Below, piece after piece: positions 14,080 through 22,161 of a stretch of 63,686 bases of DNA. Each line of letters begins with the position of its first letter. The first letter of the stretch is position 1. The notes beneath the pieces were generated by a model. The model searched no databases, was not told the origin of the DNA, and saw only the letters and a program-made list of their open reading frames with translations. The stretch spans positions 1 to 63,686 of the forward strand of contig NZ_LSZO01000188.1 of assembly GCF_001580025.1 (NCBI RefSeq), given 5' to 3'. The stretch is from Ventosimonas gracilis. GTDB lineage: Bacteria; Pseudomonadota; Gammaproteobacteria; Pseudomonadales; Pseudomonadaceae. The position numbers and the translations under genes were made by a program.

Positions 14080-15263
14080 AGGGCATTCCTGAGCGTTTGC
14101 AGGTCTTTGACCTGATGACTGAAATCAGCGGCGCTTGGGCGTTCGGCCGGTGGCTGCATCGCCGCGCGCACCTCGGCGAGGGATGTTCTGGCAAGCTGCG
14201 CCAACACTTTTTGACGTGCGAGGTTAGTAAGTGCAGCAAAGCCGGGCTGGCGTTCGGCGGCGCGTTTTTCGATGTCTTGTTGCAGCATCTGGATCAGGTG
14301 GGCGTGGCCTTGCTGTCTGTGCAAAAAATCGGCGCTGGCACGCAGATGTTCTTCCAGTTGCCGTCTGGCGCGTGAAGCCGCTGGCAGCAGTGGACCTTGC
14401 CTTTGCGCGTTATGCCAGAGGATCAGTAGCAGCAGCAGCGCCAAGGCCGCGAGCGCTTCGGGGAAGTATTGCAGCAGGGCATCAATAAGGTTCGGCTGGT
14501 TCTGTTTGGCTTTGAACTGATCGAGCAGGGTGACTTCTTTATGGTCTTGGGTCAGATACCAGAGCAGCCAGGCGTTGTCGTATTGACCGATATTGTTGTT
14601 GTTCCAGATCCACGGATCGGAAAGTACGGTAATCAGCCCGTCGCCGTAGTGCAGTTGCAGCATGTGGGTAATGCCACCGCCACTGTTTGCCCAAGCATGG
14701 GCGCGGTCTTGCGCATCAAACAGGTGGTAGCGGGTATCAAAGCTGATGTAGGCCGGCGAGGTTTCGTTTTCCAGATAGAGCTTGGTCAGTTTGGGATAGC
14801 GCTCGGCTTTTTTATTGGCCGGTTTTTCCTCGGCCAAGTCTTTGGACAGATACTGCTCGATACCTAGACTATCGAGCAGCAGGTCGCCGCTTTGCCCTTT
14901 TTTTTCGTCCCAGATGCGCTCTGCCACCACCACCAGATGCCCGCCAAAGCCTGTCCATTGCAAAAGTTGCTCGGTTTGCTGCCGGGTCATGGACGAGCGC
15001 CCTTCGGCAAGCAGCAGCAGGGTTTTCCCAGCAGATGGAGTGCGCAAGGCGCTTTTGAGGCTCCTGCTGCGGCGAATGCTTATGCCTTGTTTTTTCAAAA
15101 AGTGTTCAACCGCCAAGTAGGGATTGAACAGTGCTTGTGGCGAGGGGTAGGTGATTTCCTTCTTATGACGGGTAACTCGGCTGCCCGCCCAGAACGCACA
15201 GGAGACTATAAACAGCAGCAAAGCGGCGAGCAGGGCAAGCAGGATTTTTTTGCGTAAACTCAT
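14076..15263 (-). CDS. DUF4350 domain membrane-anchored protein
   Basis: The product is 395 residues. An N-terminal transmembrane segment is at about residues 7-26 ([20 protein letters not shown]). Then comes a periplasmic GATase-like DUF4350 region ([47 protein letters not shown]), a second membrane segment near residue 275 ([13 protein letters not shown]) and a basic cytoplasmic tail. Its function is unknown. It overlaps its neighbours on both sides by four bases, so it is translated together with the DUF4129 and MoxR proteins and probably forms one membrane complex with them (inference from context). Confidence 0.85.
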   Translation of the reverse strand: MSLRKKILLALLAALLLFIVSCAFWAGSRVTRHKKEITYPSPQALFNPYLAVEHFLKKQGISIRRSRSLKSALRTPSAGKTLLLLAEGRSSMTRQQTEQLLQWTGFGGHLVVVAERIWDEKKGQSGDLLLDSLGIEQYLSKDLAEEKPANKKAERYPKLTKLYLENETSPAYISFDTRYHLFDAQDRAHAWANSGGGITHMLQLHYGDGLITVLSDPWIWNNNNIGQYDNAWLLWYLTQDHKEVTLLDQFKAKQNQPNLIDALLQYFPEALAALALLLLLILWHNAQRQGPLLPAASRARRQLEEHLRASADFLHRQQGHAHLIQMLQQDIEKRAAERQPGFAALTNLARQKVLAQLARTSLAEVRAAMQPPAERPSAADFSHQVKDLQTLRNAL

Positions 15264-16777
15264 GCCGCTTGCCCTTCAAACAAAGCTTGCCAGCTTTGGC
15301 AGAGCGGCTCTTTAAGTGAAGCGCCGGGAAGCTCGTGACCGTAGGCGGTGCGCTGCCAGCAGTCGGTCAACTGTGTGCAAAAATCGGTCAGTTCGCTTTG
15401 TTGCAGCGAGCGGGCCAGGGCTAAAACCTCGCCTTCGGTATGGGCGCTGGTTAGCGGCAGATTAAATTGGTGCAGCAGTCGGCTGAGCAGGCCACGGTAG
15501 AACAATCCCAACGCCTCGCGCGGTTTGTGATCCCACAGACCGCGCACGGCAGCGAGCAGGTCTTCGGGCAGGCTTTCGGGCGTGACTTCAAGGCCAAACA
15601 ATACCGCCGGCGGCGCGACTTTGGCCTTTTTGCGCAAATGGCGAGGCTGAAAAAAGGTGGCCAGCCAGTGTCGCCAGCGCCACGCAAGTAAGGCAAACAG
15701 GCTGATCACCACAGACCACAGCACAATTTGTATCCACTGCGCTAAATCATGAAGAAAAAACAGCCAGCTAAACCAAGCCTTAATCACAGAAATCAGGGAC
15801 GCTTTATTATCCCATTGCCATTCGGTTTGGGTTTTGCGGTTGGTAAAAGGCGGCGCATCAAGCAGCGTTTTAATCTCATCCTGCGCCGCTTTGCTGGTGA
15901 GCGACTGCTGCAACAGGCGTTCTTTATCCGGGCCTAATTCCTCCCCCTGTGCCAGGGCGGGCGAGGGCAGGGCGAGGGACGCGGCCAGCAGTACGGGTAC
16001 AAGCAGCAATAAGGGATTGACCGTTTTGCGCTGGCGCAGGGCGCGAAATTTAAGCTCGATGTCCCAACCTTCCAGATGGGTACGGCGGTTCAGATACAGG
16101 GTAAAGCCGCAAGCGGCGTAAATCGGCTGCCAAAATACCAGCACCAGCGCATAGGCCAAGTTGGACAGGTGATAGTGCAGGCGGCTCTCTTCATCGGAAA
16201 GAATCCAGTTGTTGATGTTCAGTAAATCGTCAAGCGTCCATAGTTGCTGCGGCAGCAGCAGAAAAGCCAGCAGACAGAGACCCAGCCAAAGCAGCAGCTC
16301 AATATGCACGCCGATCAGGGTAAGGCCGCTGGCGGTGGCGCTGTCTTTTTGCCCAAGGATGCGCAGCCGCTCGCGCCGCGCCTTGCCTTGTAAGCCTTCA
16401 AGCTGGACAACCGGTTGGGCGAAACTGCGCCACAGGCTAAGCCTGCGCCACAGCAAACTGGCAAAAAATTGCTGTCCCAATAGCTTGGGCAGCGCCCGTA
16501 GCGCTTCTTTCAAGCGCGGTGTTTGACCGAACAACGCGCGCGAGAGGATATACAAAGGCAGCCTTTCATACAGCGGCTTAAGCCACCAAAACAACAGATA
16601 CGCATAGGCTGGGTGCTGCCAAAGGCACAGGCTGATCAATGCAAAGACTGGCAGCGTAACCAGCGCTTGGCTGATCAGCAGCAGGGCGCTGTGCTTGCGT
16701 GCGAGCAGCAGACCAAGGTCAACCGCCTCCCAGGCACTGCGCTGGCGCAGTACCACGCTCGCATCAGTCAAATGCAT
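15260..16777 (-). CDS. DUF4129 domain multi-pass membrane protein
   Basis: The product is 505 residues from the ATG at 16777 (HLTDASVVLRQRSAWEAVDL); an ATG 18 bases upstream would overlap the preceding gene further. Several hydrophobic segments occur in the N-terminal half (around residues 30-60, 160-180 and 200-225), followed by a long loop, another segment near 355-375, and a C-terminal cytoplasmic DUF4129-like domain (AVRGLWDHKPREALGLFYRG). It resembles transglutaminase-associated membrane proteins of MoxR loci but no catalytic Cys-His-Asp set is visible. It overlaps the SpoIIM-like gene upstream by 14 bases. Confidence 0.82.
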   Translation of the reverse strand: MHLTDASVVLRQRSAWEAVDLGLLLARKHSALLLISQALVTLPVFALISLCLWQHPAYAYLLFWWLKPLYERLPLYILSRALFGQTPRLKEALRALPKLLGQQFFASLLWRRLSLWRSFAQPVVQLEGLQGKARRERLRILGQKDSATASGLTLIGVHIELLLWLGLCLLAFLLLPQQLWTLDDLLNINNWILSDEESRLHYHLSNLAYALVLVFWQPIYAACGFTLYLNRRTHLEGWDIELKFRALRQRKTVNPLLLLVPVLLAASLALPSPALAQGEELGPDKERLLQQSLTSKAAQDEIKTLLDAPPFTNRKTQTEWQWDNKASLISVIKAWFSWLFFLHDLAQWIQIVLWSVVISLFALLAWRWRHWLATFFQPRHLRKKAKVAPPAVLFGLEVTPESLPEDLLAAVRGLWDHKPREALGLFYRGLLSRLLHQFNLPLTSAHTEGEVLALARSLQQSELTDFCTQLTDCWQRTAYGHELPGASLKEPLCQSWQALFEGQAA

Positions 16778-17774
16778 CGGCAGTCTCCATACCACGTCCG
16801 GCCAAACACAGGTAAGCCAGCATCAAAAGCCAGAGAAAAATGCCAAAGAGGTACTTGACCCAGAGCCAAGGCAAGATGGTCGGCGACCAGTACGCCTCGA
16901 TAAAGGCGGCGAGCAGTAAAAATAGTGTTGCGCCGCCAATCAAGCCGACAGCCGAGCGCCCGGCCAAGCGCAGCGCTTCGCCGCGCAGCAAGCGCCCGGG
17001 GGCGAGCAGCGCCATGCCAAGGCGCAGCCCCGCCGCGCCGCTGATGGCTATGGCAGTTAGTTCAAAGGACGAATGCGCAGCAACAAAGCTCCAAAACGGC
17101 GCGCCAGAGCCGATTTGCGTTAAATAACCGGCAATCGCGCCGATATAAATGCCGTTAAACAGCAGATAAAACAGGCTGCCAATACAAAACAACACACCGC
17201 TGGCAAAGGTCTGAAAGGCAATGCCGATATTGTTTTCAATGTAATGGGCAAACATCCCCCAGTTGGTCGCTGCCTCACGTGTGCCGACTTTGCCAAAGCG
17301 CGGGTCGGCGGGGTTGTACATCTGCTCGAATTGGGCAATCTGCTCGGGGCTTGCCAGCAGCTCCAGCAAGCTTGGGAACAGATAAGTCAAAATCCCCATG
17401 CCCAGCATGCTGCCAAAGAGCAGCAGGCAGGCGGCGAGGACAAAGCGCCACTCTTGCCGCACGCGCTGAGGAAAGCCAACCAGCACAAAGCGCAAAAGCT
17501 GCACGCCCAAGGTGCTTTTATGCCGGTAAAGCTGCTGATGACCGCGCAGCGCGAGTTGCTGCAACTGGTCGATCAGATGGCGGCTGTAGCCGCGCTCGGT
17601 AGAAAGCGCAAGCTGCTGGCAAAGCGCCCGATAAGCGCTGATAAAGCCCTCGTCCGCTTTTACCGCTTGTTTTTTATCTTTTTGGGATTTCTTAGCGCCT
17701 TCCAATACTTCAAGCTGCTCGGCAAATTGTTGCCAGCGCGACTGGTAGCGACTTTCAAACTGGCTTTGCTTCAT
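16764..17774 (-). CDS. SpoIIM-family (DUF95) membrane protein
   Basis: The product is 336 residues. A soluble N-terminal part of about 100 residues, rich in Arg/Gln, is followed by five or six membrane segments (for example FVLAACLLLFGSMLGMGIL and LLAAFIEAYW). Inside these is the SpoIIM-type block GMFAHYIENNIGIAFQTFASG. The Bacillus SpoIIM acts in forespore engulfment, but proteobacterial homologues in MoxR operons have another, unknown role; no sporulation is implied. The start overlaps the RDD gene stop by four bases, continuing the string of overlapping genes. Confidence 0.88.
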   Translation of the reverse strand: MKQSQFESRYQSRWQQFAEQLEVLEGAKKSQKDKKQAVKADEGFISAYRALCQQLALSTERGYSRHLIDQLQQLALRGHQQLYRHKSTLGVQLLRFVLVGFPQRVRQEWRFVLAACLLLFGSMLGMGILTYLFPSLLELLASPEQIAQFEQMYNPADPRFGKVGTREAATNWGMFAHYIENNIGIAFQTFASGVLFCIGSLFYLLFNGIYIGAIAGYLTQIGSGAPFWSFVAAHSSFELTAIAISGAAGLRLGMALLAPGRLLRGEALRLAGRSAVGLIGGATLFLLLAAFIEAYWSPTILPWLWVKYLFGIFLWLLMLAYLCLAGRGMETADAFD

Positions 17775-18481
17775 GCGCTCTCCAACAGGCCGCGGGCGAG
17801 GCGGTGAAGCTGCTGCTCGGCCTGCGCTTCATCCACGCTCAGCACGGGCGCGACAATGGCCGCCAGTTCCGCGCGGCGGGCGCTGGAAAGCTGCTTGTGG
17901 CGTTCGGCAAAATCCAGCACCGCGCGTTGTTCATCCGCTGAGAGCACAAAGGGCAGGCGCAGCGGCGTCGCTTTTGGCAGTTCGGGGCGGTTTTTGGCTA
18001 GCGCGGGCTTATAGACCACCAAAGTACCTGCCGCCAAATCCCCCAGGCGCTTGAACTGCTTTTGCAGCAGACAAGCCACCAAGCCGAGGCCGTAGCCAAC
18101 CGGCAGCATATCCGCCGCACGCAGCAGATTGCGGGTGATGGAAGACGGCCAGCCAATCGGCGTGCCATCGTCATGCACCACGCAAAGCCCCATCAGCTTT
18201 TTGCCCGGCGTTTGCCCCTGGCAGAGCACCTCAAACAAAATCGGGTAGCCCCAACTGATCACAAACGCCAAGATAGTGATCAGCCCCTTGCCCAGCCCGC
18301 CAAAAAAAAACAGCACAACCGCCAGCAGTGCCAGCAGCAAGCCGCGCAGCAGCAGGTCGAACAACAAGGCCAGCGCCCGCGGCAAGGGACCTGCCGGACG
18401 CAGCAGCAGGTCAATGCCTTCAGGGGTTTCCAGATGGAAGACGCTATCGAGCCTGGCTGCGCTGGGCAAAGGTAAGCTCAC
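17771..18481 (-). CDS. RDD-family membrane protein
   Basis: The product is 236 residues. The RDD pattern is visible: RALALLFDLLLRGLLLALLA with Arg and Asp in the first membrane segment, a second segment (GLITILAFVISWGYPILFEV), and the conserved GQTPGKKLMGLCVVHDDG loop. The C-terminal tail, after RLGDLAAGTLVVY, is soluble and basic (SADEQRAVLDFAERH). RDD proteins are small membrane proteins, some linked to ion transport. It starts nine bases after the stop of the membrane-protein gene upstream and overlaps the SpoIIM-like gene, so it belongs to the same operon. Confidence 0.88.
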   Translation of the reverse strand: MSLPLPSAARLDSVFHLETPEGIDLLLRPAGPLPRALALLFDLLLRGLLLALLAVVLFFFGGLGKGLITILAFVISWGYPILFEVLCQGQTPGKKLMGLCVVHDDGTPIGWPSSITRNLLRAADMLPVGYGLGLVACLLQKQFKRLGDLAAGTLVVYKPALAKNRPELPKATPLRLPFVLSADEQRAVLDFAERHKQLSSARRAELAAIVAPVLSVDEAQAEQQLHRLARGLLESA

Positions 18482-18490
18482 CGGACTGAT

Positions 18491-19312
18491 TTAGTGGGTA
18501 GGCGGCAGCACGCCAAAAATGGTGCGGTAGACAATGCCAAGCGCAATAAGCGCCAGCGGGATAGTCCAAATCAAGCCAATAAATAGCGTAAAGACACTGA
18601 GCAGCATAAAAAGGTAGATCAGTATCAGCACAGCAAAGACTTTACCCCAGCGTTGGCTAACGGCTTTGCGCGAGGTTTCCAGCGCCTGCCAAGGGGATAA
18701 ATCGCGCTCGGCCATCAAAGGCAAGGTGAATATATAAGCAACACTTAAATAGGTGGCGTAAATAACGGCAATGGCAATAGCGAGAAAAAGCACGCCGATG
18801 GGCAGACCGAGTACGGCAGCCAATCCCACCAATAACGCGGCAGGAACAAAAATAACGAGATTCATCAATAAGTAGCCTAACAGCAACGGTACGGCTTTAT
18901 TAACGAAGTCAAAAATCATGTTAAAGCGGATGGGATAATTAGCGGAGCGGTGCATACCGATTAAAAATAGACCGGCAATCACTGGGGCTATCAATGCGCC
19001 GGTGATAATTTCTAGTGTCAATTCAGTAGCAATACCCAATCCAGGGGAAGCGATTCCAATAAGAGAACTGATCAATCCTGCTATAAAAGAAGCGACCCAC
19101 ATCAACACAAAGGTAAGCAAAGCCGCACCGATAATGGTGCCTTTGCTGCCACTGACTTTGCTCCATGCCTCGCTTAGTACTTCACCTATGGCAAAGTCAT
19201 AACCGCGCGACAGCGCTTCGCTAATGGAAGGCACCTTGCCTTGGCTGTTATCCAGTTCAAGGTCACTTTGTGGTGCACTGTAAGGGTTGTTATTGGTGGA
19301 GTTTGTCGTCAT
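18491..19312 (-). CDS. Multi-pass membrane protein (DUF975/YciC-like), first gene of the MoxR operon
   Basis: The product is 273 residues from the ATG at 19312, which has an AAGGA site; longer starts upstream lack one. A polar N-terminus with the motif NNPYSAPQSD is followed by about six hydrophobic segments and the conserved-looking block LSPWQALETSRKAVSQRW. The family is close to glycerophosphoryl/BPSS1780-like or DUF975 membrane proteins, but I cannot name it surely. The NPYSAP motif is echoed in the DUF805 protein at 20547-21380 (NPYLAP and NPYSAE). It lies nine bases before the RDD gene and probably leads the six-gene operon. Confidence 0.7.
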   Translation of the reverse strand: MTTNSTNNNPYSAPQSDLELDNSQGKVPSISEALSRGYDFAIGEVLSEAWSKVSGSKGTIIGAALLTFVLMWVASFIAGLISSLIGIASPGLGIATELTLEIITGALIAPVIAGLFLIGMHRSANYPIRFNMIFDFVNKAVPLLLGYLLMNLVIFVPAALLVGLAAVLGLPIGVLFLAIAIAVIYATYLSVAYIFTLPLMAERDLSPWQALETSRKAVSQRWGKVFAVLILIYLFMLLSVFTLFIGLIWTIPLALIALGIVYRTIFGVLPPTH

Positions 19313-19443
19313 GGCAGACTTTCCTTGGGTCATTATTGGAGGCAGCAGCTTAAGTGTTTGCACGGCGGCGAGGCAAGCACCCCACAAGTGGGAGAGAGCC
19401 GCGTGCTAAGCTGGATTTCTTTTTCACTTAAGGCAAACAGGCG

Positions 19444-19866
19444 ATGAAAGCACGGGTTCAATGGGTGGGCGAGGCGATGTTTTTGGGCGAATCCGGCAGC
19501 GGCCATGCCGTGTTGATGGATGGCCCGCCGGAGTTGGGCGGGCGTAATCTGGGCGTGCGGCCAATGGAGATGCTACTGCTGGGCTTGGGTGGCTGCGCGA
19601 GCTTTGATGTGGTTTCCATCCTGAAAAAATCCCGCCAGCAGGTCATCAGTTGCGAGGCGCAGTTAGAGGCCGAGCGCGCAGAGGTTGTGCCTAAAGTCTT
19701 TAGCCAAATCCGCCTGCATTTTGTGGTCAAAGGGCGTGGCCTTGCGCCCGCACAAGTGGCGCGGGCGGTGCAGCTTTCGGCAGAAAAATACTGCTCGGCG
19801 GGTGTGATGCTCGAACGCGCCGGGGTGCTGCTCAGCCACAGTCACGAGGTGATTGAGGCGGAGTAA
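19444..19866 (+). CDS. OsmC-family protein
   Basis: The product is 140 residues. OsmC-like proteins are thiol-dependent peroxidases that reduce organic hydroperoxides, or unassigned relatives. The central helix motif LLLGLGGCASFDVVSILKK carries one conserved Cys, and the second is in LSAEKYCSAGVML, so both family cysteines are present. Next to it, convergent, lies coq7; the same OsmC/coq7 neighbourhood is known from Pseudomonas. The start ATG at 19444 follows an AGGCG-containing purine patch. Confidence 0.92.
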   Translation: MKARVQWVGEAMFLGESGSGHAVLMDGPPELGGRNLGVRPMEMLLLGLGGCASFDVVSILKKSRQQVISCEAQLEAERAEVVPKVFSQIRLHFVVKGRGLAPAQVARAVQLSAEKYCSAGVMLERAGVLLSHSHEVIEAE

Positions 19867-19879
19867 GTCCTCGCAATCC

Positions 19880-20527
19880 TCATATCCGATAAGTGCTCTT
19901 GGTCATCACTTTGGCGATACAGCGCATGCCGAATTTAACCGGTGCGGGAAAGTCAAAGCCACCTGCGGCCAGCGCGGATTCGGCGTGGCGCTGTTCGTCC
20001 TCGCGCATGGCTTGCAAAATGGCGCGGGATTTTTGCTCGTCATCCGGCAGTTGCTGCAAATGGTCATCCAGATGACGGCAGACTTGCTCTTCGGTAGCGG
20101 CGACAAAGCCCAAACTGATGCGGTCGCTGATGCGTCCAGCCAGTGCGCCAATAGTGAGTGACAGTCCGTAAAACAGCGGGTTCAGCACGCTGGGGCGGCT
20201 GCCTAACTCGGTTAAGCGCTGCTCGCACCAAGCCAGATGGTCTACCTCTTCCTGCGCCGCTTGCTCCATCTGATCGCGTACTTCGGGCAGTTTGGCGGTC
20301 AAGGCTTGGCCTTGGTAGAGCGCCTGTGCGCAGACTTCGCCGCAGTGGTTGATACGCATCAGTCCGGCCAAATGGCGACTCTGGCTTTCGCTTAAGCTCG
20401 TTTCGGCAAGTGCGTTTGCTGGGGATGGGCGCGCTGGCTGGCTGCTGCCCGGCACTAAAGTGCGCAAAGCGGCATCGGCTTGCAGCAGCAGGCGGTCGAG
20501 GGGGCTGTAGTGGCGGTTAAGCATCAT
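19880..20527 (-). CDS. coq7: Demethoxyubiquinone hydroxylase Coq7
   Basis: This di-iron hydroxylase carries out the penultimate ring hydroxylation in ubiquinone synthesis. The product is 215 residues. The Coq7 carboxylate/histidine ligands are visible in [43 protein letters not shown] and [14 protein letters not shown] codons at 20527 and 20524 both fit; the second gives the common N-terminus MLNRHYS. It converges with the OsmC gene with only 13 bases between the stops. Confidence 0.97.
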   Translation of the reverse strand: MMLNRHYSPLDRLLLQADAALRTLVPGSSQPARPSPANALAETSLSESQSRHLAGLMRINHCGEVCAQALYQGQALTAKLPEVRDQMEQAAQEEVDHLAWCEQRLTELGSRPSVLNPLFYGLSLTIGALAGRISDRISLGFVAATEEQVCRHLDDHLQQLPDDEQKSRAILQAMREDEQRHAESALAAGGFDFPAPVKFGMRCIAKVMTKSTYRI

Positions 20528-20546
20528 GGCGACTTTCCTTTAATCA

Positions 20547-21380
20547 TTAGCGAAACAGTAAGCTCAACAAGCCAAACACAATCGGCAGCAACCATAACGC
20601 CGCCAGAAACTGTACGGCCAAACTGTTGGGCGGGGGTGGCGGGCCGTAGATATTGCGCTTTGAGCTGCCGGGGGCAAGCATCAGTACAAAGGGCAAGATA
20701 CTGCCCGCTATCGGCACAAAATGCAGCAATACCCACCAGGCGGAAAACCCCAGGTCGTGCAGACGCTGGATGGCAAAGCGAAAGTCGCAAACGATTAGCA
20801 TTATGCCGCCCGCCACAAACAGTAGCATGGCAAGAGCACTTAAGCTGGAACTTATCCAGGACAGCAGCGATGTCACCACAAACAGCGGGATGCCAATCAC
20901 CAGTGTCGATGCCATTAACCAGGCCAAATAACGTAGTCTGCCAATACGGCCTTCTGCGGAGTAGGGGTTAAGCGCTTCGGCAAAACGCTCGTCGTTTTCG
21001 TCGAAAACGGCGGCCTTGGGTGCGAGGTAAGGGTTTAATGGGGTGCCTTGCGCCGCTTCGGCGGCTTGCTGCTCGGCTTCTTGCGCCAAGCGTTCGGCTT
21101 CGGCGGCTTTGGCTTGTTCCAGCGCTTCGTCATGGACTAGCGCAAGTTCGGCGGCTTCCTTGTGGCAGACGGCACCGGCGTTTTGCAGCGCGGCCAGGTA
21201 ACGTTCGGCCTCGGCTTCGGGCAGGTCGCGCTTGAGGGTTATCTCGCCGCGATACATCAGCTGCTGCGCTTCTTCCAAGGAAATTTTGAACAACTGGGCG
21301 AGATTGGCTTTTAGCGTTTCATCCGAGACCGTGGGTAGCGGCTCGCCGCTAAAGATGATTTTGTAACGGGGCTGGCACAT
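20547..21380 (-). CDS. DUF805 membrane protein with N-terminal soluble domain
   Basis: The product is 277 residues. The first 70 residues (YKIIFSGEPLPTVSDETLKA, LFKISLEEAQQLMYRGEI) form a small soluble domain seen in front of several Pseudomonas membrane proteins. Then comes an Ala/Glu-rich coiled stretch (residues 85-112) and a DUF805 part: GRIGRLRYLAWLMAS, a four-segment membrane bundle, and FRFAIQRLHDLGFSAWW. The function is unknown. It lies upstream of coq7 on the same strand with a 19-base gap, so the two may be cotranscribed. Confidence 0.85.
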   Translation of the reverse strand: MCQPRYKIIFSGEPLPTVSDETLKANLAQLFKISLEEAQQLMYRGEITLKRDLPEAEAERYLAALQNAGAVCHKEAAELALVHDEALEQAKAAEAERLAQEAEQQAAEAAQGTPLNPYLAPKAAVFDENDERFAEALNPYSAEGRIGRLRYLAWLMASTLVIGIPLFVVTSLLSWISSSLSALAMLLFVAGGIMLIVCDFRFAIQRLHDLGFSAWWVLLHFVPIAGSILPFVLMLAPGSSKRNIYGPPPPPNSLAVQFLAALWLLPIVFGLLSLLFR

Positions 21381-21452
21381 AAAAACTTCTTCTCTCTCCC
21401 ATAAATAGCAGAGGGGAAAGCCCGCCCCTCGCCCGCGGGCAGGTGGTATGGC

Positions 21453-21476
21453 AGGGATGTTTAGTGGCTACGCACC
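21453..21476. repeat. Left copy of 24-bp direct repeat flanking the second TA cassette
   Basis: These 24 bases, beginning AGGGATGTTTAG and ending GCTACGCACC, are identical to 22138-22161 and in the same orientation. This copy is not part of any gene. The other copy covers the last codons and stop of the nitronate monooxygenase gene. The two copies enclose the TA pair. Confidence 0.9.
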
Positions 21477-21504
21477 GACAAGCACCCGCCTGCGCGCTCT
21501 TCCC

Positions 21505-21783
21505 TTACACCGGCGGCCACTGCCGGGCCGTATGCACCAAGGCCAGCACCCACACCCTGTCTCCGTCGATCTCGTACACCAGCCGATAGCTTTTGTGCGG
21601 TATCAACTCGCGGGTGCCGGCGATCTTGCCCGCCTTGCCCATCTGCGGATGAGCGCCCAGCCGGGCGGCCGCATCGCGGAAAAGCTCATCCATACGAACG
21701 GCTGCGCCGGGGTTGTCGGCCGCGATGTAGTCCCAAATGTCGGCGCGGTCTTGTTCCGCTTCTGGCGTCCAGACAACTATCAC
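21505..21783 (-). CDS. RelE/ParE-family toxin (second TA pair)
   Basis: The product is 92 residues with a clear ParE/RelE layout: VVWTPEAEQDRADIWDYIAADN at the N-terminus, then RLGAHPQMGKAGKIAGTREL, YRLVYEIDGDRVWVLALVHTARQWPP at the end. The terminal His-Thr-Ala-Arg-Gln-Trp motif is typical of this group. It overlaps the antitoxin gene by four bases (ATGA). By eye the pair is more GC-rich than the flanking genes, and it lies inside a 24-bp direct repeat, both signs of recent acquisition. Confidence 0.92.
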   Translation of the reverse strand: MIVVWTPEAEQDRADIWDYIAADNPGAAVRMDELFRDAAARLGAHPQMGKAGKIAGTRELIPHKSYRLVYEIDGDRVWVLALVHTARQWPPV

Positions 21784-22061
21784 GTCTGGCCCGCCGCTAC
21801 CTGGTTGCGCCTGGCAGCGAAGGTGGCTTCAACTTCATCATTCGACCGGCCACGGCCGACACGCATGGAGGCGCGTCCGGCTTCGACCTTGCGCAGCAGG
21901 TATTCGTCGTACTCGCGAGCCTGGCGGCGCTGCTCGATGTAGCTGCGCATCAACTCGCGCATGACCTGGGATGCCGGACGATTTTCGGCGATCACTTCGG
22001 CCATAAAGTCGGCACGCAACTCAGGTTCCAGCTTCATCGTGAAAACGGCTTCTTTTGCCAT
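21780..22061 (-). CDS. Antitoxin partner of the ParE/RelE-like toxin
   Basis: The product is 93 residues. The N-terminus AVFTMKLEPELRADFMAEVIAENRPASQVMRELM fits a ribbon-helix-helix DNA-binding fold (strand, helix, helix). It is followed by a charged segment with YLLRKVEAGRASMRVGRG that probably contacts the toxin. It has a GGAGCG site at 22071 and precedes the toxin with a four-base overlap. A palindrome upstream (22107-22114) may be its operator. Confidence 0.88.
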   Translation of the reverse strand: MAKEAVFTMKLEPELRADFMAEVIAENRPASQVMRELMRSYIEQRRQAREYDEYLLRKVEAGRASMRVGRGRSNDEVEATFAARRNQVAAGQT

Positions 22062-22106
22062 GGTGCGCTCCTTTGTGAAAACGCTTTTTGCAAAGGTACT
22101 GACGAA

Positions 22107-22114
22107 GTATATAC
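22107..22114. promoter_or_regulatory. Candidate promoter/operator of the second TA pair
   Basis: The palindrome GTATATAC lies about 45 bases upstream of the antitoxin start, within a larger near-palindrome AAGTATATACCTT (22105-22117). Read on the minus strand it includes TATACT, a good -10 box. The ten bases AGTATCGTGC (22121-22130) are shared with the control region of the first TA pair. Confidence 0.45.
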
Positions 22115-22137
22115 CTTGTTAGTATCGTGCGCGCTGA

Positions 22138-22161
22138 AGGGATGTTTAGTGGCTACGCACC
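22138..22161. repeat. Right copy of 24-bp direct repeat
   Basis: Identical to 21453-21476. The copy runs through the last five codons and the stop of the nitronate monooxygenase gene (22146-23084) and eight bases beyond it. This suggests that the gene end was the original site and the left copy is the duplicate. Confidence 0.9.

Noticed and set aside
16764-17774. Sporulation function for the SpoIIM-like gene
   Set aside because: The name comes from a Bacillus homologue; the context is a proteobacterial MoxR operon with no sporulation genes.
21491-22135. TGCGCGCT at both ends of the second TA cassette as a recombination core
   Set aside because: The eight bases occur at 21491 and 22128 but at different distances from the 24-bp repeats, and such GC-rich octamers are common by chance.
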